The notes under the pieces are model-generated. The model had not been told where the DNA came from. It worked only from the letters and a program-made list of their open reading frames with translations, and did no database searches. DNA of 64,000 bases from Citrobacter amalonaticus Y19 (lineage in GTDB: Bacteria > Pseudomonadota > Gammaproteobacteria > Enterobacterales > Enterobacteriaceae), in assembly GCF_000981805.1 (NCBI RefSeq), contig NZ_CP011132.1, positions 2,542,001 to 2,606,000 on the forward strand, written 5' to 3'. Position numbers and translations under genes: made by a program. Of the stretch, positions 9,529-18,612 are shown piece by piece (position 1 is the first letter of the stretch; each line of letters opens with the position of its first letter).

Positions 9529-10581
9529 TTACTCACTCTTTGGTGATAAGTGCTGCATTGCCTGCGCGATACTGCGCTCAATCACCGCACGACGCGTATC
9601 GTTCGCTGGCAGCATCTTCAGCATCATCTCCCAGGCGGCAACCGCATCGCCAAAACGTTCCTGCTCGTAGGCATTGAAAGCGTACATGCTCAGGACCCGC
9701 ACATTGGCGTGATCGCTACGGACCAGCTCTCGCAGCAGCTCCCCTCCCCGACGGTTATCATCAGGATCGGAAGAGCGGGTCAGCGCCTCAGCATAGCCCA
9801 GCGCCGCATCGCTGTTCTTCGGATCGAGTCGATAGGCGTTGGCATACGCCTCGGTAGCGGTACTGGCATTGCCGAGCACCATGCCTATCCGCCCGAGCAT
9901 TATCCAGCCTTCAACGTTTGTCGCATCACTTTGCAGACGGGTGCGCAGCCCCAGCGCCAGACGCGTCATCTCTTCCTCATCCAGCGGCTGCGCTTTGGGA
10001 TCCAGCGCGCGCTCCAGCAAGGCCGGGCTTTGCGCCGTCGCCTGCTGCCAGATTGCCACCTGTTTATAGCTCCCGGTCTGGTAATAACTGACGGCACTCA
10101 CGATGACGGCAATCACAATTCCCGGCAGATAAACCGCCAGCCCGGCGCGTTTGCCCTCCGCTAACGTCATCTCATCCGGGAACACCTCCCGTTTCAGACG
10201 TACCCGTCGACGCGAGCGGGCAACGATAATCCAGCCGCCCGCCCCAATTGCCGCTACCGGGAGCACCCACAGCAGGACAGTCAGCGGTGTCAGCGGCGGA
10301 TCATAGGTGACGAAGTTGCCATAGCGCGCCACCATGTAGTCGACAATCTCTTTCTGACTTTTCCCTTCCTGCATCAGTTCATAGACTTTCTGCCGCAGGT
10401 CGGTCGCAATCATTGAGTTGGAATCCGCAATGCTGTTGTTCTGGCACTTCGGGCAGCGCAGTTGTTCAGTCAACTGGCGGAACTGTTGCTCCTGGGTTTC
10501 ATCTTTAAACTGCATCACGTCAATGGTGGCCAGCGCGTTGGCAGAAAGCAGCAGCATCAGCACACTCAGCAAAATTCTCAT
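9529..10581 (-). CDS. ccmH: Cytochrome c maturation protein CcmH
   Basis: A 350-residue fused CcmH as in E. coli. It has a signal peptide (MRILLSVLMLLLSANALA), the periplasmic redox motif LRCPKC near residue 42, a membrane segment, and a C-terminal TPR-containing CcmI-like domain (about 200-350). The LRCxxC motif keeps apocytochrome cysteines reduced, and the TPR part holds apocytochrome for the CcmFH haem lyase. The ATG at 10581 overlaps the ccmG stop by 4 bp; an in-frame ATG 30 bp upstream would lie inside ccmG and disturb the signal peptide. It is the last gene of the nap-ccm operon. Confidence 0.95.
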   Translation of the reverse strand: MRILLSVLMLLLSANALATIDVMQFKDETQEQQFRQLTEQLRCPKCQNNSIADSNSMIATDLRQKVYELMQEGKSQKEIVDYMVARYGNFVTYDPPLTPLTVLLWVLPVAAIGAGGWIIVARSRRRVRLKREVFPDEMTLAEGKRAGLAVYLPGIVIAVIVSAVSYYQTGSYKQVAIWQQATAQSPALLERALDPKAQPLDEEEMTRLALGLRTRLQSDATNVEGWIMLGRIGMVLGNASTATEAYANAYRLDPKNSDAALGYAEALTRSSDPDDNRRGGELLRELVRSDHANVRVLSMYAFNAYEQERFGDAVAAWEMMLKMLPANDTRRAVIERSIAQAMQHLSPKSE

Positions 10582-11135
10582 TGCGCGGCCTCCTTGCCGT
10601 ATTTCTCCCACAGCGGCTTGATCTCATTCTCCCAGACGCGGGCGTTCAGATCCCCGGCATGGCGATAGCGAATAATGCCTTTACCGTCGATCAGGAAGGT
10701 TTCCGGCGCGCCATAGACCCCGAGATCGAGGCCCAGCATGCCGTCGCCGTCAAACAGGCTCAGCGCATAGGGATTGCCCAACTCTTTCAGCCAGACGATC
10801 GCTTTCTGGCGGTCGTCCTTATAGTTCAGTCCCACCACGCGAATCCCCTGCGCCGACAGCTGGTTCAGATACTGATGCTCAGCGCGGCAGGTCGGGCACC
10901 ACGTCGCCCAGACGTTAAGTAAGACCGGTTTGCCCTGCGTCAGCACGTCCGCCTCATAATGCTTACCGGGGTTCTCCAGCGACTCGAGTCGAAAGGTCGG
11001 TACCGGTTTACCAATCAGCGCCGACTCCAGGTTCGTCGGCGTGTCGCCTTCTGCATTACGCGCCAGTTGCCACAACAGCGCCGCGGCAATCACGAGGAAA
11101 ATCACAAAGGGAATCAAAAGTACGTTGCGCTTCAT
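10578..11135 (-). CDS. ccmG: Periplasmic thiol:disulfide oxidoreductase CcmG (DsbE)
   Basis: A 185-residue membrane-anchored thioredoxin-fold protein. An uncleaved N-terminal anchor covers residues 5-24, and the active site WCPTC places the catalytic cysteines at 80 and 83. Family members take electrons from DsbD and reduce the haem-binding cysteines of apocytochromes, together with CcmH. The motif GVYGAPETFLIDGKG carries the cis-Pro loop. Start and stop both overlap neighbours by 4 bp, which points to coupled translation. Confidence 0.96.
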   Translation of the reverse strand: MKRNVLLIPFVIFLVIAAALLWQLARNAEGDTPTNLESALIGKPVPTFRLESLENPGKHYEADVLTQGKPVLLNVWATWCPTCRAEHQYLNQLSAQGIRVVGLNYKDDRQKAIVWLKELGNPYALSLFDGDGMLGLDLGVYGAPETFLIDGKGIIRYRHAGDLNARVWENEIKPLWEKYGKEAAQ

Positions 11136-13075
11136 ACCGCCTCCGACGCCGATTTTTGCGGTTGTACGCGTTTGCGATAACGTGGGTCAAACAGACACAG
11201 CAGCCCACCCAGCGCCATCAATATTCCACCCGCCCAGATCCAGCGAATAAACGGTTTATAATACAGACGAACGGCCCACGCGCCGTTATCCAGCTCTTCG
11301 CCGAGCGCCGCGTACAGATCGCGGGTGATCCCGCCGTCAATCGCCGCTTCCGTCATCATCGAACTGGTGCTGTTATAAAACCGTTTCTCGGCATGCAGCG
11401 TCGCTTCCATCTTGCCATCACGGGTGACGTCGATGATCCCCACCCCGCCGCGATAGTTGGGGCCGGTGACCTCTTTCACATCGCGGAAGGTAAAGCGATA
11501 TTCATGAATATCGACGCTATCGCCCGCTTTCATGCGGACATCGCGCTCGACGCTGTAGTTCTGGCTGAAGGCGATCCCGACAATGGTCACCGCCAGGCCG
11601 ACGTGCCCGGCCACCATCCCCCAATAGCTGAGCGTCATTTTCGTGCCACGCGAAATTCGCTGTGCAAGCTCCGCCATCGCCAGCACAAACACCCAGCAGG
11701 CCATTGCCAGCCCGACCACCGTCATGGCGACAATCTTGTTCTCAAACAGCCACGGCAACAGCAGAGAGAGCACAAAAGTGCTGACCAGCGCGATGACCAG
11801 TAACCGTTGCAGTTTACGCGGTCGATCGCGTCCCCAGCGCACCAGCGGGCCAATGCCCAGCAGCAGGGCAAACGGCGCCATTAGCCAGGTAAACATAGTA
11901 TTAAAGAACGGTTCGCCGATGGAGATACTGCCCAGCCCAAGCTGCTTATGCACCAGCGGCAGCAGCGTTCCCAGCAGCACCACCAGCATGGCGGCAATCA
12001 ACAGCACGTTGTTACCGAGCAGCAGCGATTCGCGTGACCAGAGGGCGTTATTCACCCTCGAGCGAACCTTATGCCCGCGCGTGGCAAACAGCAGCAGCGA
12101 GCCGCCGATCACCAGTACCATGAAGGCCAGAATAAACATCCCGCGAGACGGGTCGGAAGCAAACGCATGCACCGACACCAGCACGCCCGAGCGCACAAGG
12201 AATGTCCCGAGCAGACAGAGCGAGAACGCGCAAATGGAGAGCAGCAGCGTCCACGCTTTGAAACTACCACGCTGTTCAGTGACCGCCAGCGAGTGCATCA
12301 GCGCGGTTCCCACCAGCCACGGCATAAACGAGGCGTTCTCTACCGGGTCCCAGAACCACCAGCCACCCCAGCCGAGTTCATAGTAAGCCCATGCCGAGCC
12401 CAGCACGATCCCCAGCGTCAGGAAAACCCACGCCGCCAGCGTCCACGGACGCGAAAAACGGGCGAAGGTGCTGTCCAGACGACCGCTCATCAGCGCCGCA
12501 ATAGCGAACGCGAAGGCGACTGAGAAACCGACATAGCCCATGTACAGCAGCGGCGGATGGAAGATCAGTCCCGGATCCTGTAACAACGGATTCAGATCGC
12601 GCCCTTCAATCGGAAAATCCGGCAGCGTGCGGGTAAAGGGATTAGAGGTAAACAGGATAAATAACAGGAAACCGACGCTGACCATCCCCATCACCGCGAG
12701 CACGCGGGCAACGATATCCAGCGGCATCCGCTGAGAAAACAGCGCGACGGCAAACGTCCAGCCGCTCATCAGCAACACCCAGAGCAGTAGCGAGCCTTCG
12801 TGCGCGCCCCAGGTGGCGGCGACACGATACCAGACGGGCAGTTGCGTATTGGAGTTACTGGCGACATAGAGCACGGTAAAATCATTCACCACAAAGGCGT
12901 TGATCAGCACCATAAAGGCACCCATCACCAGGATGAACAACAGCCAGGCGAAAGGTCTTGCCGATGCCATCATCCGCGCGTCGCCGCGTGCCACGCCCCA
13001 CAGCGGATAGACCGAGAGTAACAACGCAACGCCCAGTGCCAGGCATAACAGCGCATTGCCAATTTCAGGCATCAT
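11132..13075 (-). CDS. ccmF: Haem lyase subunit CcmF
   Basis: A 647-residue protein with about 15 membrane segments, the full length of E. coli CcmF. It carries the WWD-type tryptophan-rich signature of haem-handling proteins ([19 protein letters not shown] near residue 238). CcmF with CcmH takes haem from holo-CcmE and attaches it to the CXXCH motifs of apocytochrome c, and in E. coli it also binds a structural b haem. It overlaps ccmE and ccmG by 4 bp on either side. Confidence 0.97.
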   Translation of the reverse strand: MMPEIGNALLCLALGVALLLSVYPLWGVARGDARMMASARPFAWLLFILVMGAFMVLINAFVVNDFTVLYVASNSNTQLPVWYRVAATWGAHEGSLLLWVLLMSGWTFAVALFSQRMPLDIVARVLAVMGMVSVGFLLFILFTSNPFTRTLPDFPIEGRDLNPLLQDPGLIFHPPLLYMGYVGFSVAFAFAIAALMSGRLDSTFARFSRPWTLAAWVFLTLGIVLGSAWAYYELGWGGWWFWDPVENASFMPWLVGTALMHSLAVTEQRGSFKAWTLLLSICAFSLCLLGTFLVRSGVLVSVHAFASDPSRGMFILAFMVLVIGGSLLLFATRGHKVRSRVNNALWSRESLLLGNNVLLIAAMLVVLLGTLLPLVHKQLGLGSISIGEPFFNTMFTWLMAPFALLLGIGPLVRWGRDRPRKLQRLLVIALVSTFVLSLLLPWLFENKIVAMTVVGLAMACWVFVLAMAELAQRISRGTKMTLSYWGMVAGHVGLAVTIVGIAFSQNYSVERDVRMKAGDSVDIHEYRFTFRDVKEVTGPNYRGGVGIIDVTRDGKMEATLHAEKRFYNSTSSMMTEAAIDGGITRDLYAALGEELDNGAWAVRLYYKPFIRWIWAGGILMALGGLLCLFDPRYRKRVQPQKSASEAV

Positions 13076-13551
13076 GGTGTCGTATCCTTATTGACGCTTG
13101 CCGGGCGACGATGGTTTTCCTGCATCGCTTTTTCGACTTCCGGCGGCGTGTAGTTCTCATCATGCTTGGCGAGAACCTCTTTCGCGAGGATGTGATTTTT
13201 CTCGCCGAGCTCTCCCTGCACCACCACGCCCTGCCCTTCACGGAACAGGTCCGGCAGAATGCCTTCGTAGGTGACATCCACCACCCCTTCGGCGTCGTAG
13301 ATGCTGAAATTCACCTTCAGCGAATTCGCATCACGCTTCACGCTGCCGGGCATGACCATGCCACCCACCCGCAGCCGTTGCCCCACTTCCGGCATCTGCT
13401 GCGTCTCACGTTTACCGTAGATAATCTCACCCGGCGTATAGAACAGGTCGATGTTGGCGCGCAGGGCGTAAAGCACCAGCGTAATCGTCAGCGCTAACCC
13501 GACGAGCACGCCGCAGGCAATCCATAAACGGTTTTTACGTCGTATATTCAC
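13072..13551 (-). CDS. ccmE: Periplasmic haem chaperone CcmE
   Basis: A 159-residue protein with one N-terminal membrane anchor (residues 8-29) and an OB-fold periplasmic domain. The covalent haem ligand is His130, in the motif LAKHDENY, as in E. coli. CcmE receives haem from the CcmABCD complex and hands it to CcmF. The C-terminal tail is flexible and charged. ATGA overlaps join it to ccmD and ccmF. Confidence 0.97.
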   Translation of the reverse strand: MNIRRKNRLWIACGVLVGLALTITLVLYALRANIDLFYTPGEIIYGKRETQQMPEVGQRLRVGGMVMPGSVKRDANSLKVNFSIYDAEGVVDVTYEGILPDLFREGQGVVVQGELGEKNHILAKEVLAKHDENYTPPEVEKAMQENHRRPASVNKDTTP

Positions 13552-13760
13552 GCCGCCTCCCGTTGTGTCTGCGCCGCTTGCAGGCGGGCTTCACGCGCCC
13601 GTTGTCGGGAAACATCACGCAAGATGGCGCGATGCTGCGTCACGGTATGAATAACCAGTACCGCCAGCGGGATGACGCTCAGCGCCACGGCCAGCCAGAC
13701 GTAAAAGGCGTAGCCGCCCATCGCAAAAAATTCACTCCAGGATGCAAATGCAGTGGTCAT
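13548..13760 (-). CDS. ccmD: Haem exporter accessory protein CcmD
   Basis: A 70-residue protein with one membrane segment (about residues 17-40) and a highly basic cytoplasmic tail ([19 protein letters not shown]). CcmD is needed to release holo-CcmE from the CcmABC complex. Length and the start [19 protein letters not shown] match the E. coli protein. It overlaps ccmC and ccmE by 4 bp each. Confidence 0.95.
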   Translation of the reverse strand: MTTAFASWSEFFAMGGYAFYVWLAVALSVIPLAVLVIHTVTQHRAILRDVSRQRAREARLQAAQTQREAA

Positions 13761-14494
13761 TGGCGGCCCCTTTTTAAAATCAGTTCACTCACCCACGGGC
13801 GACGTTTTTCCATCATCAGAATCAGGTTACGCATGCGCATCAGCGACAGCGTGATGAACAGCAGCAGGTAGCCGACAATCGCCAGCCGCAGCGGCGTGCG
13901 CATGGCCGGGTCGATGCTTTGCTGCATGCGGGTGGAACCCTGATGCAGCGTGTTCCACCACTCTACCGAATAGTGAATAATCGGCAGGTTCACCACGCCA
14001 ATCAGCACCAGGATCCCTGCTGCGCGCCCCGCCATTTTACGGTCGTCAAAGGCATGCCACAGGGCAATCGCGCCGACGTAGAGAAACAGCAGCACCAGTT
14101 CCGAAGTCAACCGCGCATCCCACACCCACCAGGTGCCCCACATCGGTTTGCCCCAGGTGGAGCCGGTGACCAGTGCGATAAACGTAAACACCGCGCCAAT
14201 CGGTGCCATCGCGGCCAACGCCAGGTTCGCCATCTTCATCTGCCAGACCAGGCCAATAAACGCCGCCACCGCCATCGAGGCATAAATCCCCATTGACCAG
14301 ATCGCCGCCGGGACGTGCAGATAAATAATGCGGTAGCTCTGCCCCTGCTGGTAATCCGCTGGCGCAAAACCGAATCCCCAGATCCAGCCTGTTGCCAGCA
14401 CCACTGCACTGGCAATCGCCAGCCATGGGACAAACCAGCCGCAGATCTGATACAGCCGCGGCGGCATCGCCAGTTGATGAAGTGTTTTCCACAT
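13757..14494 (-). CDS. ccmC: Haem transporter subunit CcmC
   Basis: A 245-residue, six-helix membrane protein of the haem-handling family. The WWD domain reads GTWWVWDARLTSELVLLFLY near residue 120, with flanking conserved histidines for haem binding. CcmC presents haem to CcmE on the periplasmic side. Its start is not coupled to ccmB, because 208 bp filled with REP units separate them; every other ccm junction here overlaps by 4 bp. Confidence 0.96.
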   Translation of the reverse strand: MWKTLHQLAMPPRLYQICGWFVPWLAIASAVVLATGWIWGFGFAPADYQQGQSYRIIYLHVPAAIWSMGIYASMAVAAFIGLVWQMKMANLALAAMAPIGAVFTFIALVTGSTWGKPMWGTWWVWDARLTSELVLLFLYVGAIALWHAFDDRKMAGRAAGILVLIGVVNLPIIHYSVEWWNTLHQGSTRMQQSIDPAMRTPLRLAIVGYLLLFITLSLMRMRNLILMMEKRRPWVSELILKRGRQ

Positions 14495-14532
14495 AATTCA
14501 GTCACCAGACTCAAACGAATAAAGTTACCGTC

Positions 14533-14698
14533 ATGCCGGATGGCGGCTGACGCCTTATCCGGCCTACATACTGCATACTCTGCCCCTGTAGGCCTGATAA
14601 GCGCAGCGCCATCAGGCAACAGGTGGATGGCGGCTGATGCCTTATCCGGCCTACCTTCTTGCTCTTGTAGGCCTGATAAGCACAGCGCCATCAGGCAA
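14533..14698. repeat. REP/BIME array of four units between ccmB and ccmC
   Basis: Two head-to-head pairs of REP units. The forward forms hold GGATGGCGGCTGA then GCCTTATCCGGCCTAC (near 14534-14566 and 14624-14654), and the reverse forms hold GTAGGCCTGATAAGC then GCGCCATCAGGCA (near 14587-14617 and 14667-14697). The two pairs are near-copies, so the array probably grew by duplication. It sits inside the nap-ccm transcript. Confidence 0.9.
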
Positions 14699-14702
14699 CG
14701 CA

Positions 14703-15362
14703 TTACTGCAAACTAATGCGTAACGCCGCCGCCGTCGCAAAAGGACTCAACGTCGCGCTACCCGCCAGCAGCGCGCCTAAAATCGCCATGTATCCATCCA
14801 CAGGAAGATGCATGGATGCCGCATCCATTGCGGCGGTCGCAAAAATCAACAACGGGATAGTCAACGGCAGCACCAGTACGCTCAGCAGCACGCCACCGCG
14901 CTTTAGCCCAACCGTTAAACCCACCCCCGGCGCACCGAGAAAGCTCAGCGTCGGCGTCCCCAGCAGCAAGGTCAGCGCCATAATTTTCCAGCCGTAGATG
15001 TCCATCCCCAGCAGCAACGCCACCAGCGGAGAGAGGATTAACAGCGGCAAACCGGTGACCATCCAGTGGGCCATGACTTTTGCCAGCACCACCATCGGCA
15101 AAGGGATCGGCAGCAACATCAGTTGCTCAAGACTGCCGTCCTGCAGGTCATCGCGAAACAGTCGCTCCAGCGCCAGCAGCGAAGCCAGCAGCGCAGCGAC
15201 CCAGATAATGCCCGGCGCAATACGCGCCAGCAGTTGCGGTTCCGGCCCAATGCTCAGCGGGAACAGCGTAATGACAATCAGAAAGAACCACAGCGGATTA
15301 GCAATTTCCGCGCTATGGCGAAAGGCAACGCGCAGTTCGAGACGAAAGATACGCCACATCAT
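14703..15362 (-). CDS. ccmB: Haem exporter permease CcmB
   Basis: A 219-residue integral membrane protein with six hydrophobic segments, the permease partner of the ATPase CcmA. CcmAB uses ATP to release holo-CcmE from CcmCD. The sequence [30 protein letters not shown] and the loop [18 protein letters not shown] are family hallmarks. It overlaps ccmA by 4 bp at its start but is followed by a REP array rather than directly by ccmC. Confidence 0.95.
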   Translation of the reverse strand: MMWRIFRLELRVAFRHSAEIANPLWFFLIVITLFPLSIGPEPQLLARIAPGIIWVAALLASLLALERLFRDDLQDGSLEQLMLLPIPLPMVVLAKVMAHWMVTGLPLLILSPLVALLLGMDIYGWKIMALTLLLGTPTLSFLGAPGVGLTVGLKRGGVLLSVLVLPLTIPLLIFATAAMDAASMHLPVDGYMAILGALLAGSATLSPFATAAALRISLQ

Positions 15363-15988
15363 TGCCCGCCCCTCTCGTGAGTCAGCGCAATCCGGCGAAT
15401 GCGGTCCGTGGCGACGTTCATTGGCTGGTGGGTGGTGAGGATAACAATCCCCCCCTCTTCGGTATGCTGCGCCATTCGCTGCGTCAGGCGTTCTACGCCG
15501 TTCACATCAATGGCGGTAAAGGGTTCGTCGAGGATCCACAGCGTGGCGTGGGTCAGCCAGAGACGCGCTAACGCCACCCGGCGCTGCTGTCCGGCAGAAA
15601 GTTGGTTAACAGGGATATCTTCATATCCGGCAAGGCCGGCCTGCGCCAGCGCCGCGAGACATTGCGCACTGTCACCGTCCTGGTGGAAAAAACGCAGGTT
15701 CTCCAACGCCGTCAGCCGGGTTTTGATCCCCGGCTGATGTCCAATCCACAACAGATTTTGATGGTAGCTGTCCCGCACCCGATGCAGCGGTTGCTCCCGC
15801 CAGCACACCTCCCCGGCATCAGGACGAGAGAGTCCTGTCAGCAACCGCAACAGGGTCGTTTTCCCTGCGCCGTTGCCGCCGGTGACCTGTATCCACTCCC
15901 CTGCGTTGACCTGGAACGACAAATCACTAAACAGGACTCGTTCATCCCGCTCGCAGAGGAGCTTTCTGGCTTCAAGCATACTACCCAC
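15359..15988 (-). CDS. ccmA: Haem exporter ATP-binding protein CcmA
   Basis: A 209-residue ABC ATPase with Walker [10 protein letters not shown] near residue 38, the signature QLSAGQQRR near 129, and Walker B LWILDEP near 151. It works with CcmB. I chose the GTG at 15988, which reads [11 protein letters not shown] and resembles the E. coli N-terminus; an in-frame ATG at 15979 would drop three residues and is a fair alternative. napC ends 14 bp upstream, so nap and ccm are probably one operon. Confidence 0.94.
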   Translation of the reverse strand: MGSMLEARKLLCERDERVLFSDLSFQVNAGEWIQVTGGNGAGKTTLLRLLTGLSRPDAGEVCWREQPLHRVRDSYHQNLLWIGHQPGIKTRLTALENLRFFHQDGDSAQCLAALAQAGLAGYEDIPVNQLSAGQQRRVALARLWLTHATLWILDEPFTAIDVNGVERLTQRMAQHTEEGGIVILTTHQPMNVATDRIRRIALTHERGGQ

Positions 15989-16002
15989 TCATTACCACCC
16001 CG

Positions 16003-16605
16003 TCAGAAGCCCGGTTTGACTTCGCGCATATCAGGAAGCTTGTGCGCAATCCCTTTATGGCAATCAATACAGGTTTGCCCGTCTTTCACCGCCTGATCGT
16101 GCATTTTCGCGGCGACACTCTTCTGGGCGGTTAAGTCCATGAACTCAAAGTTGTGACAGTTACGACACTCCTGAGAATTGTTATCTTTCATTCTTCGCCA
16201 TTCATTCTGTGCCATCGTCAGACGATGTGCTTCGAACTTCTGCGGGGTATCAATGAGCCCCAACGCTTTGGCATATAGCTCTTTGCTGGCTTTGATCTTA
16301 CGGATCATTTTCGGCACAAATTCGTGCGGTACGTGGCAGTCAGGACAGGTCGCGCGTACACCGCTGCGGTTGTTGTAGTGCACGGTTTCCATGTACTCCT
16401 GATACACCGTATTGCGCATTTCATGACAGCTAATGCAGAACTCTTCGGTGTTGGCTTTTTCCATCCCGGTGTTAAATCCACCCCAGAAAATAATCCCGCC
16501 GACGAACCCGATTAACAGCAGCGTACCCAGCGCCAGGCGACTGGGGCGACGCCACCATTGCCAGAGGCGCTTAATCCGGCCTGGTTTACGGTTAGAATTT
16601 TCCAT
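16003..16605 (-). CDS. napC: Membrane tetrahaem cytochrome NapC
   Basis: A 200-residue quinol dehydrogenase of the NapC/NirT family. It has one N-terminal membrane anchor (about residues 20-42) and four c-type haem motifs, CISCH, CPDCH, CRNCH and CIDCH. It oxidises quinol and passes electrons to NapB and then NapA in the periplasm. The haems need the ccm products encoded directly downstream. The ATG at 16605 has a GAGG site, and napB ends 9 bp upstream. Confidence 0.97.
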   Translation of the reverse strand: MENSNRKPGRIKRLWQWWRRPSRLALGTLLLIGFVGGIIFWGGFNTGMEKANTEEFCISCHEMRNTVYQEYMETVHYNNRSGVRATCPDCHVPHEFVPKMIRKIKASKELYAKALGLIDTPQKFEAHRLTMAQNEWRRMKDNNSQECRNCHNFEFMDLTAQKSVAAKMHDQAVKDGQTCIDCHKGIAHKLPDMREVKPGF

Positions 16606-16614
16606 AATGACCTC

Positions 16615-17064
16615 TTATTTCCCGTAACCTTTCGATGGGGTAAAGGTGTTACCCACAATCGGCGGGGCGTCAGTCTGTGGCACATGACACTGCAAACAGA
16701 AATAACGACGCGGCGCCACTTCGGCCAGTACTTTGCCGTCGCTGTCCATAAAGTGAGTTGGACTAATACGCGGCGCACCGGTGGTGCGATAGCTTTCGAC
16801 ACCGTGGCATTGCAGGCAGCGGTTGGTGTTGGTGGTCACCTGGTAACCATCGACGCTATGGGGAATCATCGGCGGCTGATTCACGTAGTTCAGCGGCATA
16901 CGCTCCTGCTCTTTTTGCATGCGAATCGCCCCTTCCTGTGTTCCCGACACTTCCGGGGACTGGCTAAGATCCACTCCGTTTGCCGCCCAAACCGCACCGC
17001 TCACCACCAGGGCCAGCAGGGCTGTCCATTGACACAGCGCTTTCTTCAGGTCATGGCTTTTCAT
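16615..17064 (-). CDS. napB: Dihaem cytochrome c NapB, nitrate reductase small subunit
   Basis: A 149-residue periplasmic protein with a cleavable signal peptide (cleavage near VWA-ANG, residue 27) and two haem motifs, both CLQCH. It transfers electrons from NapC to NapA. The ATG at 17064, giving [13 protein letters not shown], is preferred over one 21 bp upstream because it matches E. coli and overlaps the napH stop by 4 bp. Confidence 0.96.
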   Translation of the reverse strand: MKSHDLKKALCQWTALLALVVSGAVWAANGVDLSQSPEVSGTQEGAIRMQKEQERMPLNYVNQPPMIPHSVDGYQVTTNTNRCLQCHGVESYRTTGAPRISPTHFMDSDGKVLAEVAPRRYFCLQCHVPQTDAPPIVGNTFTPSKGYGK

Positions 17065-17924
17065 GATTTCGCTCCCGAACTCCATCGTGTAGTTATTGTA
17101 AATACGTCCTCAGAACAGACATCCACGCAGCGACCGCAGGCCATGCAATCGCGGCTGGTGACCTGCACCGGGCTTTGCTCATCCAGCACCGGTGCACGTA
17201 ATACATGCGGTTCCGGGCAAACATGAAAACAGTCCATACAGCGGTTACATTTCTGTCGGTCTTTTGCCGCAACGGTTAACACGCCCTGGCTACCCAGCAC
17301 GCCATACAGTGCGCCTAAAGGACAAAGATGCCCGCACCAGCCGTGTTCAACGACCAGCAAATCAAATAAAAACAGAGCGATAATCAGCAGTGCGCCGCTA
17401 CCGAATCCTATCACCAGGCTACGCCCCAGCAGTGAAACAGGGTTAATCCATTCCCACAGTAGCGTCCCGGTCAGCGCTGAACCCACCAGCACGACAACCA
17501 GAAGTACGTACCGTATATGACGCGGAATGGTTGCGGACTGATTCAGGTCAAACCTTCTACGTAGCCAGGCCGCAAAATCGGTAATCGGGTTCAGTGGGCA
17601 GACCCAACTGCAAAACAATCGCTTTCCTGCCAGGACGTACAGCACCGTAATAATCGCTGCGCCCGTGAGCCCCACTGCAGCGGGCAGATGACCGCTCGCC
17701 AGGCTTTGCAGAGTAATCAACGGATCCGTCAGCGGGATCGTATCCAGCAGCACGCTACTGCTGTAGTTCCCGTGCAGGATCCACACGCCAAACCACGGAC
17801 CACTCAGAAACATTCCCAGCACAATAAGCTGGCTAAGACGGCGGAAAATCAGCCAGCGGTGACTCCGCCACACGCCTTTTTTCGCCTGCGCTTCGCGCCC
17901 GGCGTCACGCTTACGATTTGCCAT
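17061..17924 (-). CDS. napH: Membrane ferredoxin-type protein NapH
   Basis: A 287-residue protein with four membrane helices and cytoplasmic iron-sulfur motifs. The NosR/NapH-type CxxxCP motif (CSWVCPLNP near 108, CGHLCPLGA near 197) is followed by two 4Fe-4S clusters near the C-terminus ([28 protein letters not shown]). With NapG it forms a second, ubiquinol-linked electron route to nitrate reductase. It overlaps napG by 14 bp and napB by 4 bp. Confidence 0.95.
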   Translation of the reverse strand: MANRKRDAGREAQAKKGVWRSHRWLIFRRLSQLIVLGMFLSGPWFGVWILHGNYSSSVLLDTIPLTDPLITLQSLASGHLPAAVGLTGAAIITVLYVLAGKRLFCSWVCPLNPITDFAAWLRRRFDLNQSATIPRHIRYVLLVVVLVGSALTGTLLWEWINPVSLLGRSLVIGFGSGALLIIALFLFDLLVVEHGWCGHLCPLGALYGVLGSQGVLTVAAKDRQKCNRCMDCFHVCPEPHVLRAPVLDEQSPVQVTSRDCMACGRCVDVCSEDVFTITTRWSSGAKS

Positions 17925-18606
17925 CGTTCCCCTCCAGCCAGCCGAAGCGGTAATGGTGACCTAACTCCCCTTTCGCCAGCGTCAGCGGCAACACTTTGAT
18001 TGCCGGCTGTTCCAGCACGCAGACTTTTTCACATTTACCGCAGCCCGTGCAGGCGTCGCTGTGAACGGTCGGGATAAATCGCGCATGTTTGCCGGTTCGC
18101 ATATTGCGATCCAGTTCCAGCGTGATGGCCTCATCGATTTTCGGGCACTCGCGGTAGCAGACGTCACAGCGTAAGCCCTGGAAGTTCAGGCAGTTTTCCT
18201 GATCCAGCAAAACCGCCAGCCCCATTCGCGAATCATCAATGGAGGCAATCTCCCGGTCGAGCGCCCCGCTGGGGCACACTTTGGCGCACGGAATGTCTTC
18301 GCACATTTCGCAAGGGATATCGCGGGCAACAAAATACGGCGTACCGGCCGACAAACCCGACGCGAGCGTCGCCAGTTTTAAGGTGTCATACGGACATGCC
18401 TGAACGCACTGCCCGCAGCGCACACAGGCGCTGGCAAAGGCGTTCTCGTTCACGGCCCCAGGCGGGCGCAACCGCACGCCTGTAGCGCGTGCGGTTTGCT
18501 GCTGTAACCCCAGCGCCACGCCAACGGCAGCCAGTCCACCCGCTGTGCGTACAATATCGCGCAGAAAGCGGCGGCGGCCGTTTTGGGGTTTCGCTGACCG
18601 GGACAT
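17911..18606 (-). CDS. napG: Periplasmic ferredoxin-type protein NapG
   Basis: A 231-residue protein with a twin-arginine signal ([10 protein letters not shown] near residue 11) and four 4Fe-4S binding motifs, including [37 protein letters not shown] and [11 protein letters not shown]. It is exported folded by Tat and works with NapH in electron transfer to NapA. It begins 6 bp after the napA stop. Confidence 0.95.
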   Translation of the reverse strand: MSRSAKPQNGRRRFLRDIVRTAGGLAAVGVALGLQQQTARATGVRLRPPGAVNENAFASACVRCGQCVQACPYDTLKLATLASGLSAGTPYFVARDIPCEMCEDIPCAKVCPSGALDREIASIDDSRMGLAVLLDQENCLNFQGLRCDVCYRECPKIDEAITLELDRNMRTGKHARFIPTVHSDACTGCGKCEKVCVLEQPAIKVLPLTLAKGELGHHYRFGWLEGNDGKS

Positions 18607-18612
18607 GGCGTG

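Noticed and set aside
11643..12383. A 246-codon Ser/Thr-rich open frame antisense to ccmF
   Set aside because: The low-complexity composition mirrors the hydrophobic codons of ccmF. There is no ribosome binding site and no family resemblance.
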